Assembly: GCA_018821305.1 (NCBI GenBank)
Contig: JAHJMN010000089.1
Span: 1-48,923 of the forward strand
Origin: Myxococcota bacterium
GTDB taxonomy: Bacteria; Myxococcota_A; Polyangia; HGW-17
Length of the DNA stretch: 48,923 nt
Reading direction: 5' to 3'
Shown: in pieces, positions 33,830 to 42,933 of the stretch
How the letters are laid out: each line of letters opens with the position of its first letter
Position numbering within the stretch: the stretch's first letter is position 1
The notes under the pieces: model-generated
The model's input: the letters and a program-made list of their open reading frames with translations, nothing else
Told to the model about the DNA's origin: nothing
The model's database searches: none
Made by a program: the position numbers and the translations under genes

Positions 33830-36649
33830 TCATGGAGTTGTTATAATTCTGGTCATCTTATTAGAGTTAAAACAAACAAGGTCCGGAACATTATCAGTAT
33901 CAAGATAGCCGGAAGTGCAGAAACTTGAACCGTAAACGGTAGTTCTAATTCGTGAGTGAACAGTCATTTCTCCATCGGAGCCTTCATGGAAATATTTGAT
34001 GCTCAGACCGTCAGAACACAGAAGAAGAAGGTCAGAGTATCCGTCCTGATCATGATCGCCTTGAACTATTTTAGAAACTGTACAGGAAGTGCTGACAAGT
34101 TCATTGTTAGTGAAGTGATCCGTATCATATTCCCAGATCTGAAGAGCCCCAAGGGTTCCATCCCAGGCTGCTAAAAGCGGGTTTGTGGAACTGGAATTTT
34201 CAACAAATGCAATTTTAGTATTGTTACCGGTTATGGAACCTAACGAAGCCATAACAAAGTTTTCTGCGTCCGTTGCCACAACTGTATAGATATTATTTGA
34301 ATTATCCAGTATGAGCAGATTATCGCCAACACCTGTCTGAGATGGAACATTCGTCATGTCAATGGTGTTCACGGCAACGGGAACAGTGTGAGTCTGATAA
34401 CTACCGGAACCGCCAGCTACAATTACGACATTGCCGGTACCTGTGAGGAAAGCGATATCCGGAATCATATCTCCATTAAAATCATAGCCGGAAATTCCTT
34501 TTACAATGGACGATGTTCCCAGGGAAACTGTCCCTGCCGGAGTAAATGTCCCGGAAGTATTTGAATAGACTTCCGCTGTGGAAACCCCGGATTTCAGAAT
34601 AACAAGATCCGGATATGAATCATTATAGAGATCAGCGGAGTAAACTGCAGAGATTCCAGAAATATTCATTGAAGTTAGAACACTGAATGTGCCGGAAGAT
34701 GTCCCCGTAAGGACGAAAAGTCGACCATCACCCGTTGCGAAGGCCACATCGCCAATTCCATCGTGATTAAAATCAGCTACCGTTGCTGAAAGAGCTGCAG
34801 CGGGAATTGAAAGGGCACTTGGGAGTGGCAGGGAAACAGGGTCATCGGTAGTTAAAAAGCCGTTTGCAATTCCACCAGCGGTGAAAAGATCGGCGGCACC
34901 ATCTCCATCTACGTCGGACCAGATGAAGTTTCCGGGGTTTGCAGGCCAGGCAAGTTGTGAATGGAATGACATATTGCCGCTTCCGTCACCGGAATAAATT
35001 GAAAACCCAGTGTCCGTGGAGAGAATAACGTCCTGATGATAATCACGGTCCCGGTCAGCTACAGCTATTTTTGAACTGCTTGAAGAGAGATTTTCAAGAT
35101 TGAAATCGGGACTGAAACTGCCGTTTGTTTTTGCAATATATACAGTTATTGAAGGAAGGGTTGGGCTCTGATTCTGTTTTAGTAAAACCAGGTCATGTCT
35201 GCCGTCACCATTAACATCCGCAGCGGTGAGATCCTTTGGATAACTCGTTGCATTCAGAAGAACCTGATTAAAAGTGAGGCCAGTGTTATTTTTGAAGATC
35301 TGTACGCTTCCGCCGGTAAAGCATGCTACAGCGAGATCATCACTGGTATTATTGTCGAAGAATCCTTTTGTTATTGCTACTGGACGCTGACAAGTACTCA
35401 AGTTACCAGCTACGGCGAAAGCAGATGTAACATACTTCATGAAAACAACGCGATCTGCAAAGGGAACCAGCACTGCAACTTCGGGAATGCCATCGTTATC
35501 GAAGTCCCCAGCTACAGCTCTGTCAACAGTAGAAGCATAAACTGTAGTACGCACGGGAGTGCCCCAGGTAAAGTTGCCAGCACCTTTAAAGAAAGCCATC
35601 CGGCGATTGGCGGTCTCAATTATAACGATATCCTTGATGCCGTCATCGTCAAAGTCGCCGGTAACAGGTGACAGTGGCGATGTAAGACCGCTACGGGACC
35701 ACATGTAAACATACCCCGTGGGAGTTCCAGCAAAAACATAAATTGTGGAACTGGAAAGTAAAATCAAATCGTTGATTCCGTCGCCATCCATATCAGCATA
35801 AGTCAGATCCACTGGAGTACCGGAAACGGGAAGCATACATGGGGTTGAAAGGCAGAAACCCGCTGGATCCCACACGCCGTCACCGCAATGGGCCGGGCGA
35901 CAATCCGTACGGCAGGCCCCTGCGATGCTATCGTTGTTGGAAGTACCGTCATCGCATTTTTCGCCGCGGCTTACTTCGAGGATTCCATCGCCGCAACCAG
36001 CGGTACAGTCCGCATTACAGAGGATGTCATTGATGGTGTTACCATCATCGCAGATTTCGACATCGGCCTGAATTATGCCATCGCCGCAGGTAGCGTTCAT
36101 GCACTCATTTGTACATGCGTCCGTATCCACTTCATTGGCGTCATCACATTGTTCCCCGGGATCCGTGATACCATCGCCACAACCGGGAATTATACAGTTT
36201 GTACGGCATACCGCGCCGGGAGAATCGGAGTTAAGAGCACCCTCGTCGCATTCTTCACCGGGGTCGAGAATTTCATCGCCACAGCCGCCAATTGTGCAAC
36301 CGGTGCGACATGTAGCCCCGGGTTCATTGGAATTATCGGCGCCTTCATCGCATTCTTCTGTCAACGGATCCGTAATGCCGTCGCCGCAGCGGGCAAGGAG
36401 GCAGTCTAGACGGCAGGATGCTCCGGGGTCATTTGAGTTGTAGATCCCGTTATCGCATTCTTCACCAAGGGATGTTTCTCTGATCCCGTTACCGCATCCT
36501 TCGATGACATCGGTGTCTGCATCCGCGTCGGCAGCATCAGTGCCGGCATCGGGAATATACGACGGATCGAAATCACTTCGACCGCAACTTGCAGTAATTG
36601 TAAGAAGACTAAAAGATACTGATAAGAAGAACTTGCTTATATTTTTCAT
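33830..36649 (-). CDS. FG-GAP/VCBS-repeat lipoprotein with Myxococcus Cys-rich repeats
   Basis: About 939 residues from the ATG at 36649 (GGGAG RBS), which gives the signal MKNISKFFLSVSFSLLTITASC with lipobox Cys; the in-frame upstream start lacks these. Residues ~50-270 carry about eight cysteine-rich repeats (CGDGI.DP.EECDEG; CDDGNTINDILCNADC). The rest is a beta-propeller of FG-GAP/VCBS units with calcium-type loops (ADMDGDGIND, GDFDDDGIKD, ADVNGDGRHD, SDVDGDGAAD, ADFNHDGIGD), seven or more units. Such propellers are common in integrin-like, surface and extracellular proteins. Probably a surface lipoprotein in adhesion or ligand binding. Confidence 0.88.
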   Translation of the reverse strand: MKNISKFFLSVSFSLLTITASCGRSDFDPSYIPDAGTDAADADADTDVIEGCGNGIRETSLGEECDNGIYNSNDPGASCRLDCLLARCGDGITDPLTEECDEGADNSNEPGATCRTGCTIGGCGDEILDPGEECDEGALNSDSPGAVCRTNCIIPGCGDGITDPGEQCDDANEVDTDACTNECMNATCGDGIIQADVEICDDGNTINDILCNADCTAGCGDGILEVSRGEKCDDGTSNNDSIAGACRTDCRPAHCGDGVWDPAGFCLSTPCMLPVSGTPVDLTYADMDGDGINDLILLSSSTIYVFAGTPTGYVYMWSRSGLTSPLSPVTGDFDDDGIKDIVIIETANRRMAFFKGAGNFTWGTPVRTTVYASTVDRAVAGDFDNDGIPEVAVLVPFADRVVFMKYVTSAFAVAGNLSTCQRPVAITKGFFDNNTSDDLAVACFTGGSVQIFKNNTGLTFNQVLLNATSYPKDLTAADVNGDGRHDLVLLKQNQSPTLPSITVYIAKTNGSFSPDFNLENLSSSSSKIAVADRDRDYHQDVILSTDTGFSIYSGDGSGNMSFHSQLAWPANPGNFIWSDVDGDGAADLFTAGGIANGFLTTDDPVSLPLPSALSIPAAALSATVADFNHDGIGDVAFATGDGRLFVLTGTSSGTFSVLTSMNISGISAVYSADLYNDSYPDLVILKSGVSTAEVYSNTSGTFTPAGTVSLGTSSIVKGISGYDFNGDMIPDIAFLTGTGNVVIVAGGSGSYQTHTVPVAVNTIDMTNVPSQTGVGDNLLILDNSNNIYTVVATDAENFVMASLGSITGNNTKIAFVENSSSTNPLLAAWDGTLGALQIWEYDTDHFTNNELVSTSCTVSKIVQGDHDQDGYSDLLLLCSDGLSIKYFHEGSDGEMTVHSRIRTTVYGSSFCTSGYLDTDNVPDLVCFNSNKMTRIITTP

Positions 36650-36808
36650 GGACCACTCCCATGTATGCGGTTTCATCAACCTACTACAAATAGCACATTT
36701 CAAAATTATTACCAGATTTTATATACTCCCGGATTACTTCAATTTCCTGGATCTGATAATATCTGTTCACACATAACTCCTGTTCCCTGAGCCATGAAAA
36801 ACAGGTCA
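36650..36808. other. Intergenic region, no feature recognised
   Basis: About 160 bases between the lipoprotein start and the end of the pseudouridine synthase gene. It is AT-rich and probably contains the lipoprotein promoter. No hairpin or repeat was recognised. Confidence 0.3.
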
Positions 36809-37651
36809 TCAACTAATTTCCGGCCAGAGTTTTGGGGGTTTCGCCTCAAAAACTACAGGTTCGGGAGCTTCAATAACGTATCGAAAAGAGTGGAGCATCA
36901 TCAGATCGCAACCTTCGAATTTATGCACATCTCCGTACCAGGGATCTCCCATTACTCCATATCCCAGATGTGAAAGATGTACGCGAATCTGATGTGTGCG
37001 CCCCGTATGCAAACGGAGTTTCAATATTGAAAACGTTTCCCTTTCGTCCACGGTCAGAATCTCTGTTACGGAATCAACCCCACCTTTTTTTACGATGTAT
37101 CGCTCTTTTCGCAGAGGATCCGGAGCAATGGGAAGATTTATCATCTGCGGTTTTATTCCCTTTGCGGAAACGACTGCCAGATATTCTTTTACCGTGGGAT
37201 ATTTTTCTACGGTTTTCAGAGCTGCAGAGTTTTTAGCAAATACCAGGACCCCGGTGGTGTGGTAATCAAGACGCTGAAAAATCCAGGTAGTTTTGAGACC
37301 AGCGGATTTCTCGACGGCGCGTTGAACACAGTAAAGATCTCCAAAAGGAGTTGGCGCTGTGGGCCACAGAAAGGGCTTGTTCACGGCAATAAAATCTTCC
37401 GTTTCACCGATTATAAAATCTTCCGCATCAATGGGTGGTGGTGGAGCAGGAAGTTTTTCAGGAAAACTTACTTTTGCACCGGCATGTACATGGCGACCGG
37501 CTATCTTGCACCTTGATTTGTTTAAAAATACCGCCCCCTGCTCAATCATTTTCTTGGCAAGGCGCCGGGAAATTACTGTGGCAAGGAGTTGATCAAGGCG
37601 GAGTCCGTCCTGATCACTTTTAACGGACAACTGTATAAACCCGTCTTTCAT
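36809..37651 (-). CDS. RluA-family RNA pseudouridine synthase
   Basis: 280 residues. An S4 RNA-binding domain at the N-terminus (LRLDQLLATVISRRLAKKMI) is followed by the catalytic domain. The catalytic Asp motif is QRLDYHTTGVLVFAKN (family HRLDxxTSGxxxxAK, with the usual first His as Gln). The C-terminal motif is LHTGRTHQIRVHLSHLGYGV, then GDPWYGD. It isomerises uridine in rRNA or tRNA; the exact target (RluC, RluD or other) is not readable. It starts inside the end of the UbiB-like gene (ATGA overlap) and is the last gene of a three-gene operon. Confidence 0.9.
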   Translation of the reverse strand: MKDGFIQLSVKSDQDGLRLDQLLATVISRRLAKKMIEQGAVFLNKSRCKIAGRHVHAGAKVSFPEKLPAPPPPIDAEDFIIGETEDFIAVNKPFLWPTAPTPFGDLYCVQRAVEKSAGLKTTWIFQRLDYHTTGVLVFAKNSAALKTVEKYPTVKEYLAVVSAKGIKPQMINLPIAPDPLRKERYIVKKGGVDSVTEILTVDERETFSILKLRLHTGRTHQIRVHLSHLGYGVMGDPWYGDVHKFEGCDLMMLHSFRYVIEAPEPVVFEAKPPKLWPEIS

Positions 37652-39309
37652 TTACGATTATTCCTTAATGTTATCCAGGATTTGGAAAACGCTCGAAGAA
37701 AGAAGAAACTGCAAAGCATTGCTCCGGCTTTGAACCAGAACGCCCGACTTTCAAAGCCGGCATCCTCATATCTGAAGGATGTCTGAATCATAGAATACCC
37801 TAAAAAGCCGAAGAAAACCTCCTGAATAAGATAATAAAACAGTGAAAGGGCACGTTCGGTGTCCGCAACACGGATTTCAATCTCACCATAGGAAAATCTG
37901 GAGATCAGTTTTCGGATTTCTGCGGGAAGAGCGATGGTATTTATTGCCAGCTCCCTCATGGCGCTCACCGCAAGAGAGCTTGGATCAAGACCGTATTTAA
38001 TTGAAAACCGCTTCAGGTGCGGCATAACAGATTCCATAACGTCAAGTTCGGGGCTTATATCAGTTACGATTCCCATCACACTGAGCATGGCCCGCTCAAG
38101 TAACACCCACTCCCTTGGAACATGGAAAGTCCTTGAAATATCTTTTATGGTAATGTTCATAGCCTGCAGGTCAGACCAGTTATCCATGGAATTCTTTAAA
38201 TTGAGTTTCACATTCCCGAGTTTCAGATTCTCAAGGCCGATTTCCTGATGGAATTTGTCGTGAAAGTGGGCAACCACCCGGTCATATATTCTCGGATCAG
38301 CTTCTAAAGCAATAAAACCCATTTTCTGCATGGCCCGGATAAGCCCCTGATTGTCTTTTCGAACTCCGGACTGTACGAATTCGACTATGCCTTCCCTTGT
38401 GCGTTCCGATATTTCACATGCAGCTCCGAAATCGATAAAAATCAGTTCCGGCCCGGGTTTCACAAGTACGTTTCCCGGATGAGGGTCCGCGTGGTAAAAG
38501 CCGTCTTCAAAAAGTTGAACCGCATAAGATTCAATGAGGAGTGAACTTACCAGTTCCGGATCGATATCCCTCTGTTTCATGCCGGCAATATCGTTAATTT
38601 TAATTCCATCGATAAATTCGGACACCAGAACGGTTTTCGTGGAGTACTGAGTGTAGCAGTGTGGAGCACGAATCCCCGGAATATCTTTAAAATTCTCCTG
38701 AAACCTCATCATATTATTTTTTTCAATATTGAAATCTATTTCTTCAAGAAGAATCTCACGAATCTCTTCGTAAATCCGGTTGAGTTGCGCATCGGGGAAA
38801 AACCATGCCAGAATCCCGACGATTCCTCGAAAAGCCTTGAGATCTGTGGCGAGTATTTTCTCAAGCCCCGGATACTGCACTTTCACTACGACATCATGGC
38901 CACCGTCTTTTAGACGCGCCCGGTGAACCTGTCCTATGGAAGCCGCCGCTAAGGCCACGGGAGCACATTCCTCAAGGATATCTTCAACATCACAGCCCCA
39001 CTCTTCGATAAGTCGAGGTTTTATTTCCTCAAAAGTCCGGGGAGGCAGGCGATCCTGAAGTACCGTAAGTTCCTCCCGGAAAGATGGAGGCAGCGCTGTA
39101 GCAAGTATTGAAATAAGTTGACCCAACTTCAAATAAAGCCCTTTTAACTTTATAAAGGCTTCCCGGAGGACGATCGCATTTTTCCGGTTAAGTTTATCAA
39201 AGTAAAGTGATGCCTGATCCGTCGTAAGAAACCGCACCCTCCACGCGGCCCATTTATAACTGAGGGTCAGTTTTATAACTATATAATATGCGTAATATTT
39301 TCTGAACAT
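37648..39309 (-). CDS. ABC1/UbiB-family atypical kinase
   Basis: 553 residues. UbiB/ADCK motifs are visible in order: LYLKLGQLISI (KxGQ), APVALAAASIGQVHRARLKD (Ala-rich nucleotide loop), VVVKVQYPGLE, EEIDFNIEKNNMMRF, YHADPHPGNVLVKPG (HxDPHPGN), and FIDFGAACEIS (DFG). Two hydrophobic segments near the C-terminus (YYLIQEVFFGFLGYSMI; WFKAGAMLCSFFFLRAF) would anchor it in the inner membrane. UbiB proteins are ATPases that support ubiquinone and other isoprenoid-lipid pathways. Its ATG overlaps the NtrC-type gene stop (TGATG) and its end overlaps the RluA start. Confidence 0.88.
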   Translation of the reverse strand: MFRKYYAYYIVIKLTLSYKWAAWRVRFLTTDQASLYFDKLNRKNAIVLREAFIKLKGLYLKLGQLISILATALPPSFREELTVLQDRLPPRTFEEIKPRLIEEWGCDVEDILEECAPVALAAASIGQVHRARLKDGGHDVVVKVQYPGLEKILATDLKAFRGIVGILAWFFPDAQLNRIYEEIREILLEEIDFNIEKNNMMRFQENFKDIPGIRAPHCYTQYSTKTVLVSEFIDGIKINDIAGMKQRDIDPELVSSLLIESYAVQLFEDGFYHADPHPGNVLVKPGPELIFIDFGAACEISERTREGIVEFVQSGVRKDNQGLIRAMQKMGFIALEADPRIYDRVVAHFHDKFHQEIGLENLKLGNVKLNLKNSMDNWSDLQAMNITIKDISRTFHVPREWVLLERAMLSVMGIVTDISPELDVMESVMPHLKRFSIKYGLDPSSLAVSAMRELAINTIALPAEIRKLISRFSYGEIEIRVADTERALSLFYYLIQEVFFGFLGYSMIQTSFRYEDAGFESRAFWFKAGAMLCSFFFLRAFSKSWITLRNNRK

Positions 39310-40673
39310 CAGTCACCGTTTTCCGTTTCATCTTCCTCGGAAAGTTTACGATAAATCGTCCTGGTTGTAATACCTAGAAGTCTCGCAGCGGATGCCTTGT
39401 TGCCGTCTGTGAATTTCAGGGTTTCACGTATGATTTTGAGTTCAATCTCTTCCAGGGGCACTCCGATGGGAACTGAAAGAGAAGATTTCATAGCGGGCTC
39501 ATGAGTAAGCTCCGGGGGTAAATCCGAAGTTGTAATAAAATCCGTGCGGGTTAAAACCACGGCTCTTTCAATGATGTTTTCCAGTTCTCTCACGTTGCCA
39601 CCCCAGGGCCATGAAAGGAGGATCTCCAGAGCATCATGGTCTATTCCACGGATATTCTTACTGTTTTTTGCATTAAACTTCTTAATAAAACTCGCACACA
39701 GGAGGGGAATATCGTCGAGACGATCCCGAAGGGGTGGAACTGTGATGCATATCACGTTAAGTCGGTAAAACAGGTCTTCCCGGAAGGTTCCTTCCGCTAC
39801 CATTTTCTTAAGATCTCTGTGAGTTGCGCAAATCAGGCGAAAGTTTACCCGGAATCCCGAGTCGCTGCCCACGGGTTCTACGATACCTTCCTGCAGGACC
39901 CGCAGGAGTTTTACCTGCAAAGACGGTTTGAGTTCACCAATTTCATCAAGGAAAAGGGTACCACCGTCCGCTTGACGGATTTTCCCCATGCGATCTTTAT
40001 CAGCTCCCGTAAAGGCACCCTTCGTATATCCAAAAAGCTCGGATTCTATTATGGTTTCAGGCAGTGCTCCACAGTTCAAAATCACAAACGGCCTGTCACT
40101 CCGGTTTGAAGCATCATGGATTGCCCGGGAGGCAAGTTCTTTTCCGGTACCGCTTTCGCCCTGCAAAAGTACCGTGGCATTGCTCTTTGCAACGCTGTTA
40201 ATCAGATCTACCATCTTGCGGAAGGCATCACTTGTTCCTGTCATTTTCTGAGTGCCAGATTCCGAACGAAGCATGCTTTTAAGGCGCATGTTTTCTTTAA
40301 CCAGACTGTGCTTTTCCAGCGCCTTGCTGATGGTTTTCATGAGCTGAGCCTTTTTCACAGGCTTTGTAATAAAGTCATAAGCACCCATTTTCATAGCATT
40401 TACAGCAGTTTCCACACTTCCAAACGCCGTCATCAGAATGATTTCCGGCTCTCTGCCGAATTTCTTCACAAGTTTTATAAGTTCGATGCCATCAAAATCC
40501 GGAAGGCGCAAATCCGTAAGAATGAGATCTATGTCTTCGCTTTTGATTACTTCGAGAGCTCGTTCGCCCGTATCTGCCGTAAATACTGTATATCCTTCCC
40601 TTAAAAGAAGTTTTTCCAGAGAAGATAATATCCCCGGTTCGTCGTCCACAAGTAGAATTTTAATTGTATCCAT
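39309..40673 (-). CDS. NtrC-family sigma-54-dependent response regulator
   Basis: 454 residues, the canonical three-domain layout. Receiver: acidic pair DD at 10-11, phospho-Asp54 in ILTDLRLPDF, and Lys104. AAA+ domain: Walker A GESGTGKE (172-179), the sigma-54-contact loop GAFTGA (219-224), Walker B GGTLFLDEIGEL. Fis-type HTH at the C-terminus: GNKASAARLLGITTRTIYRKL. It should activate sigma-54 promoters in response to a histidine kinase, which is not adjacent. First gene of an overlapping operon with the UbiB-like and RluA-like genes, an unusual pairing. No strong RBS is seen. Confidence 0.92.
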   Translation of the reverse strand: MDTIKILLVDDEPGILSSLEKLLLREGYTVFTADTGERALEVIKSEDIDLILTDLRLPDFDGIELIKLVKKFGREPEIILMTAFGSVETAVNAMKMGAYDFITKPVKKAQLMKTISKALEKHSLVKENMRLKSMLRSESGTQKMTGTSDAFRKMVDLINSVAKSNATVLLQGESGTGKELASRAIHDASNRSDRPFVILNCGALPETIIESELFGYTKGAFTGADKDRMGKIRQADGGTLFLDEIGELKPSLQVKLLRVLQEGIVEPVGSDSGFRVNFRLICATHRDLKKMVAEGTFREDLFYRLNVICITVPPLRDRLDDIPLLCASFIKKFNAKNSKNIRGIDHDALEILLSWPWGGNVRELENIIERAVVLTRTDFITTSDLPPELTHEPAMKSSLSVPIGVPLEEIELKIIRETLKFTDGNKASAARLLGITTRTIYRKLSEEDETENGD

Positions 40674-40756
40674 CTAGAAATGCTTTCAAAAAACCGAAAA
40701 CCCGGTTTTAGCGTTTTTAAAAAATAATGGAAAATCCATAATTTGTCAACGCCGGG

Positions 40757-40786
40757 CAAAAAAAAAGGGAGCCCGAAGGCTCCCTT
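40757..40786 (-). terminator. Rho-independent terminator of the Cys-rich lipoprotein gene
   Basis: GGGAGCC-CGAA-GGCTCCC (40767-40784) is a perfect 7 bp GC stem with a tetraloop. On the minus strand it is followed by a run of nine or more T (plus-strand A-run at 40758-40766). It lies about 30 bases after the stop of the gene at 40815-42377. Confidence 0.9.
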
Positions 40787-40814
40787 GAGTCGTCAACTCA
40801 GATTAGAATCTGAA

Positions 40815-42377
40815 TTATTTGCCTGCAGTCGCTGGGGGAACGCAGAATCCGAGGTTGGATTCGCTGGTTTCCGTATCGGTGTAGGTCTGTCCATTAGCTA
40901 CATAGCTGTAACTGTGCTGTTCGTGATCTTCGGTGAAGATTCTGGAAGCAGTTACGCAGGTGTATGTTCCATCGCCGATACCTTCGCAGGTTGTTCCTGG
41001 ATTGGAAGCGTCGCAAACCTGGATACAAGCCCATTCGAGGGTTCCGGGATCTGAACCTGTGGTAATAGCAGTGTACATATCGAGATCCATGAAGTTACGG
41101 ATGTAGCAGATACTTCCGGCTTCACATGTTTCGGTAGTAGCTTCACTGTCGCAAGTTGCGTCAACAGCAACAGCTTCGGTGGAGTCAGAGCAAGCGCCGA
41201 GGAGAGAACCCCAGCCGTTAACCTGACAGGTCTGACCTGTGGGGCATTCACTTGTTCCGTCTTTTACCTGAAGACCGGTTACGAGGTCGCACATGATGAT
41301 GGCTTCGTCGATAATAACATTGGCGTCATCAGTCATAGGAACGCAGAGTCCCTGATCAGCTTCTCTGAAGAGGAAGTTGGAGTTTGCAGTGCCGTCGTCA
41401 TTAGTGGCTTCGGTATCGATGCTGTTAAGTCCAAGGCAGTTCCAGTTTGCGGGGCAGGTGTCTGCTCCGTCAAGGGAATCGTTAGGATCGCAGTAGTCAA
41501 AGCAGTTACCGGTTGTGGAAGTCTGATTTCCGGCGTCATCTCTCGGAGTGAGGCAGCGGCCTTCGCACTGGGTAGCAGCATCAACGTTCAGCATGCCGTC
41601 GAGGGCTTCGTCATCGTCAGATTCGCAGGATGCGTTGTTTGCAAGGGTACCGACTTCGATACAAATACCGGTGTCGTCAATGGATCTCCACAGGGGAGCG
41701 CAGAAGCCTTCACGGCCGTTGCCGAGGTCACATGCAGCGTTAACATCAGAAGGAACGCCGATGAAGCCGGACATATCGCCGTGACCGCAGAACTGATAGA
41801 AACATTCGCCACTCATGTAGGAGTTGTCAAGGCACTGGAGTGACCAGCCGCAATCGGTTCCCACATCGCATGTCTGGAGGCACATATCATAAATCTGATC
41901 GCAAACGCCATCAAAACCGTTTGCGCCGCAGCATTCGTTGGAACCGCCCGTGGTGGAGCATTCATCCCAGAGGTCGTTGTTGCAGGCTTCAACGCAGCCG
42001 CTTGTATCTCGCATACATGCATCGCAGGAAAGTGTACCACTTGCAAAACCAAGGGATTCACATGTTTCATCGCCGAAATCTGTACCGTCACATTCTTCAT
42101 TACCTGCCATTACGCCGTCGCCACATTCGATTGTTTCACAAGCGGAAGTATTGATTGTGCAGTCTGCGTTACAACTAACTGTTCCAAAACTTCCGGGAAC
42201 CAGGTTTGCGCAGGTGGCGCTGGCGGGGATGAGGTTTCCGTCGCAAGCTTCGCCAGAATCGAGAACTTCGTTACCGCAAAGGTTGTTGTTGTTGTTGGTA
42301 TCGTCGTCATCGCAAGCGGCGGCGAATACGGCGAGGCTGGACATTGCTGCTAAAAGGAATAATTTTCTTACTTTCAT
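40815..42377 (-). CDS. Cys-rich lipoprotein
   Basis: 520 residues. The signal MKVRKLFLLAAMSSLAVFAAAC has lipobox Cys ~22, followed by DDDDTNNNNN. Two CGxxVxxxGEACDG / CGDGVMAGNEECDG units, variants of the myxobacterial disulfide repeat, come next. The rest is a long Cys-rich region (over 30 cysteines) in which C.......CxxxCD-type pairs recur, with no recognised fold. The protein is acidic. RBS AAGGAG lies 7 bases before the ATG, and a strong terminator follows. Codon use looks GC-richer and more regular than in neighbours, suggesting good expression. Probably an abundant surface lipoprotein. Confidence 0.82.
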   Translation of the reverse strand: MKVRKLFLLAAMSSLAVFAAACDDDDTNNNNNLCGNEVLDSGEACDGNLIPASATCANLVPGSFGTVSCNADCTINTSACETIECGDGVMAGNEECDGTDFGDETCESLGFASGTLSCDACMRDTSGCVEACNNDLWDECSTTGGSNECCGANGFDGVCDQIYDMCLQTCDVGTDCGWSLQCLDNSYMSGECFYQFCGHGDMSGFIGVPSDVNAACDLGNGREGFCAPLWRSIDDTGICIEVGTLANNASCESDDDEALDGMLNVDAATQCEGRCLTPRDDAGNQTSTTGNCFDYCDPNDSLDGADTCPANWNCLGLNSIDTEATNDDGTANSNFLFREADQGLCVPMTDDANVIIDEAIIMCDLVTGLQVKDGTSECPTGQTCQVNGWGSLLGACSDSTEAVAVDATCDSEATTETCEAGSICYIRNFMDLDMYTAITTGSDPGTLEWACIQVCDASNPGTTCEGIGDGTYTCVTASRIFTEDHEQHSYSYVANGQTYTDTETSESNLGFCVPPATAGK

Positions 42378-42582
42378 AGTGTTCTCCTTATAAGAAAAAG
42401 GGTTACGTGGTAAACATTATCGTTAAGGGCCTATAACAGAACCTGAACATTTGTGCAAGTTATTTAGCACAGGATTTTTCACAAGCCACTAATTTATTCC
42501 CAATAAATTGCACTTTTTTTGGCTTTAGTGACTTTTGTCATATAATTCTCCTCCGGGCACCAGTCTGCTTACGGGAGATTCA
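42378..42582. promoter_or_regulatory. Divergent promoter region
   Basis: About 205 bases between two divergent genes, each with a good RBS. It must hold the promoters for both. No operator repeat was recognised and no -35/-10 boxes are assigned. Confidence 0.4.
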
Positions 42583-42891
42583 ATGGATAAAAAAGTCTTT
42601 GACCAGCGACGAATCATTAAAACCGCAAAATGGGCAGTACGCATTGCCTTCGCGGCCCTCATGGCCCTGATCATCGGCGCTCTCCCCGTGTATATAAACA
42701 ATGAAATGAAAGACATCCGCAAAATGAAGCGGGAGCTTGCAGCCATGAAAAAACTGAATTCCCGCCTTTTTGCCGATCTCGAAGAATCCGCTGTGAAACT
42801 GGACAGTCTGAAAACCAAAGCCGGTCTTGAGCGGATCATCCGGGAAAAGGGTTTCGCACCGAAAGACGCCCTTGTTTATCAATTTGAATAA
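42583..42891 (+). CDS. FtsB/DivIC-like septum formation initiator
   Basis: 102 residues from the ATG at 42583 (GGGAG six bases upstream). A short basic N-terminus is followed by one membrane helix (VRIAFAALMALIIGALPVYI). A coiled coil comes next (EMKDIRKMKRELAAMKKLNS and RLFADLEESAVKLDSL), then ERIIREKGFAPKDALVYQFE, which matches the FtsB/DivIC C-terminal signature (IAREKxGxxxxgEivf). FtsB acts with FtsL and FtsQ in the divisome. It precedes the GGDEF gene by 42 bases and is probably co-transcribed with it. Confidence 0.82.
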   Translation: MDKKVFDQRRIIKTAKWAVRIAFAALMALIIGALPVYINNEMKDIRKMKRELAAMKKLNSRLFADLEESAVKLDSLKTKAGLERIIREKGFAPKDALVYQFE

Positions 42892-42933
42892 CGCCGTTTG
42901 GGAAGATCTCTTCCAAGGGCATACAGGTAACAT

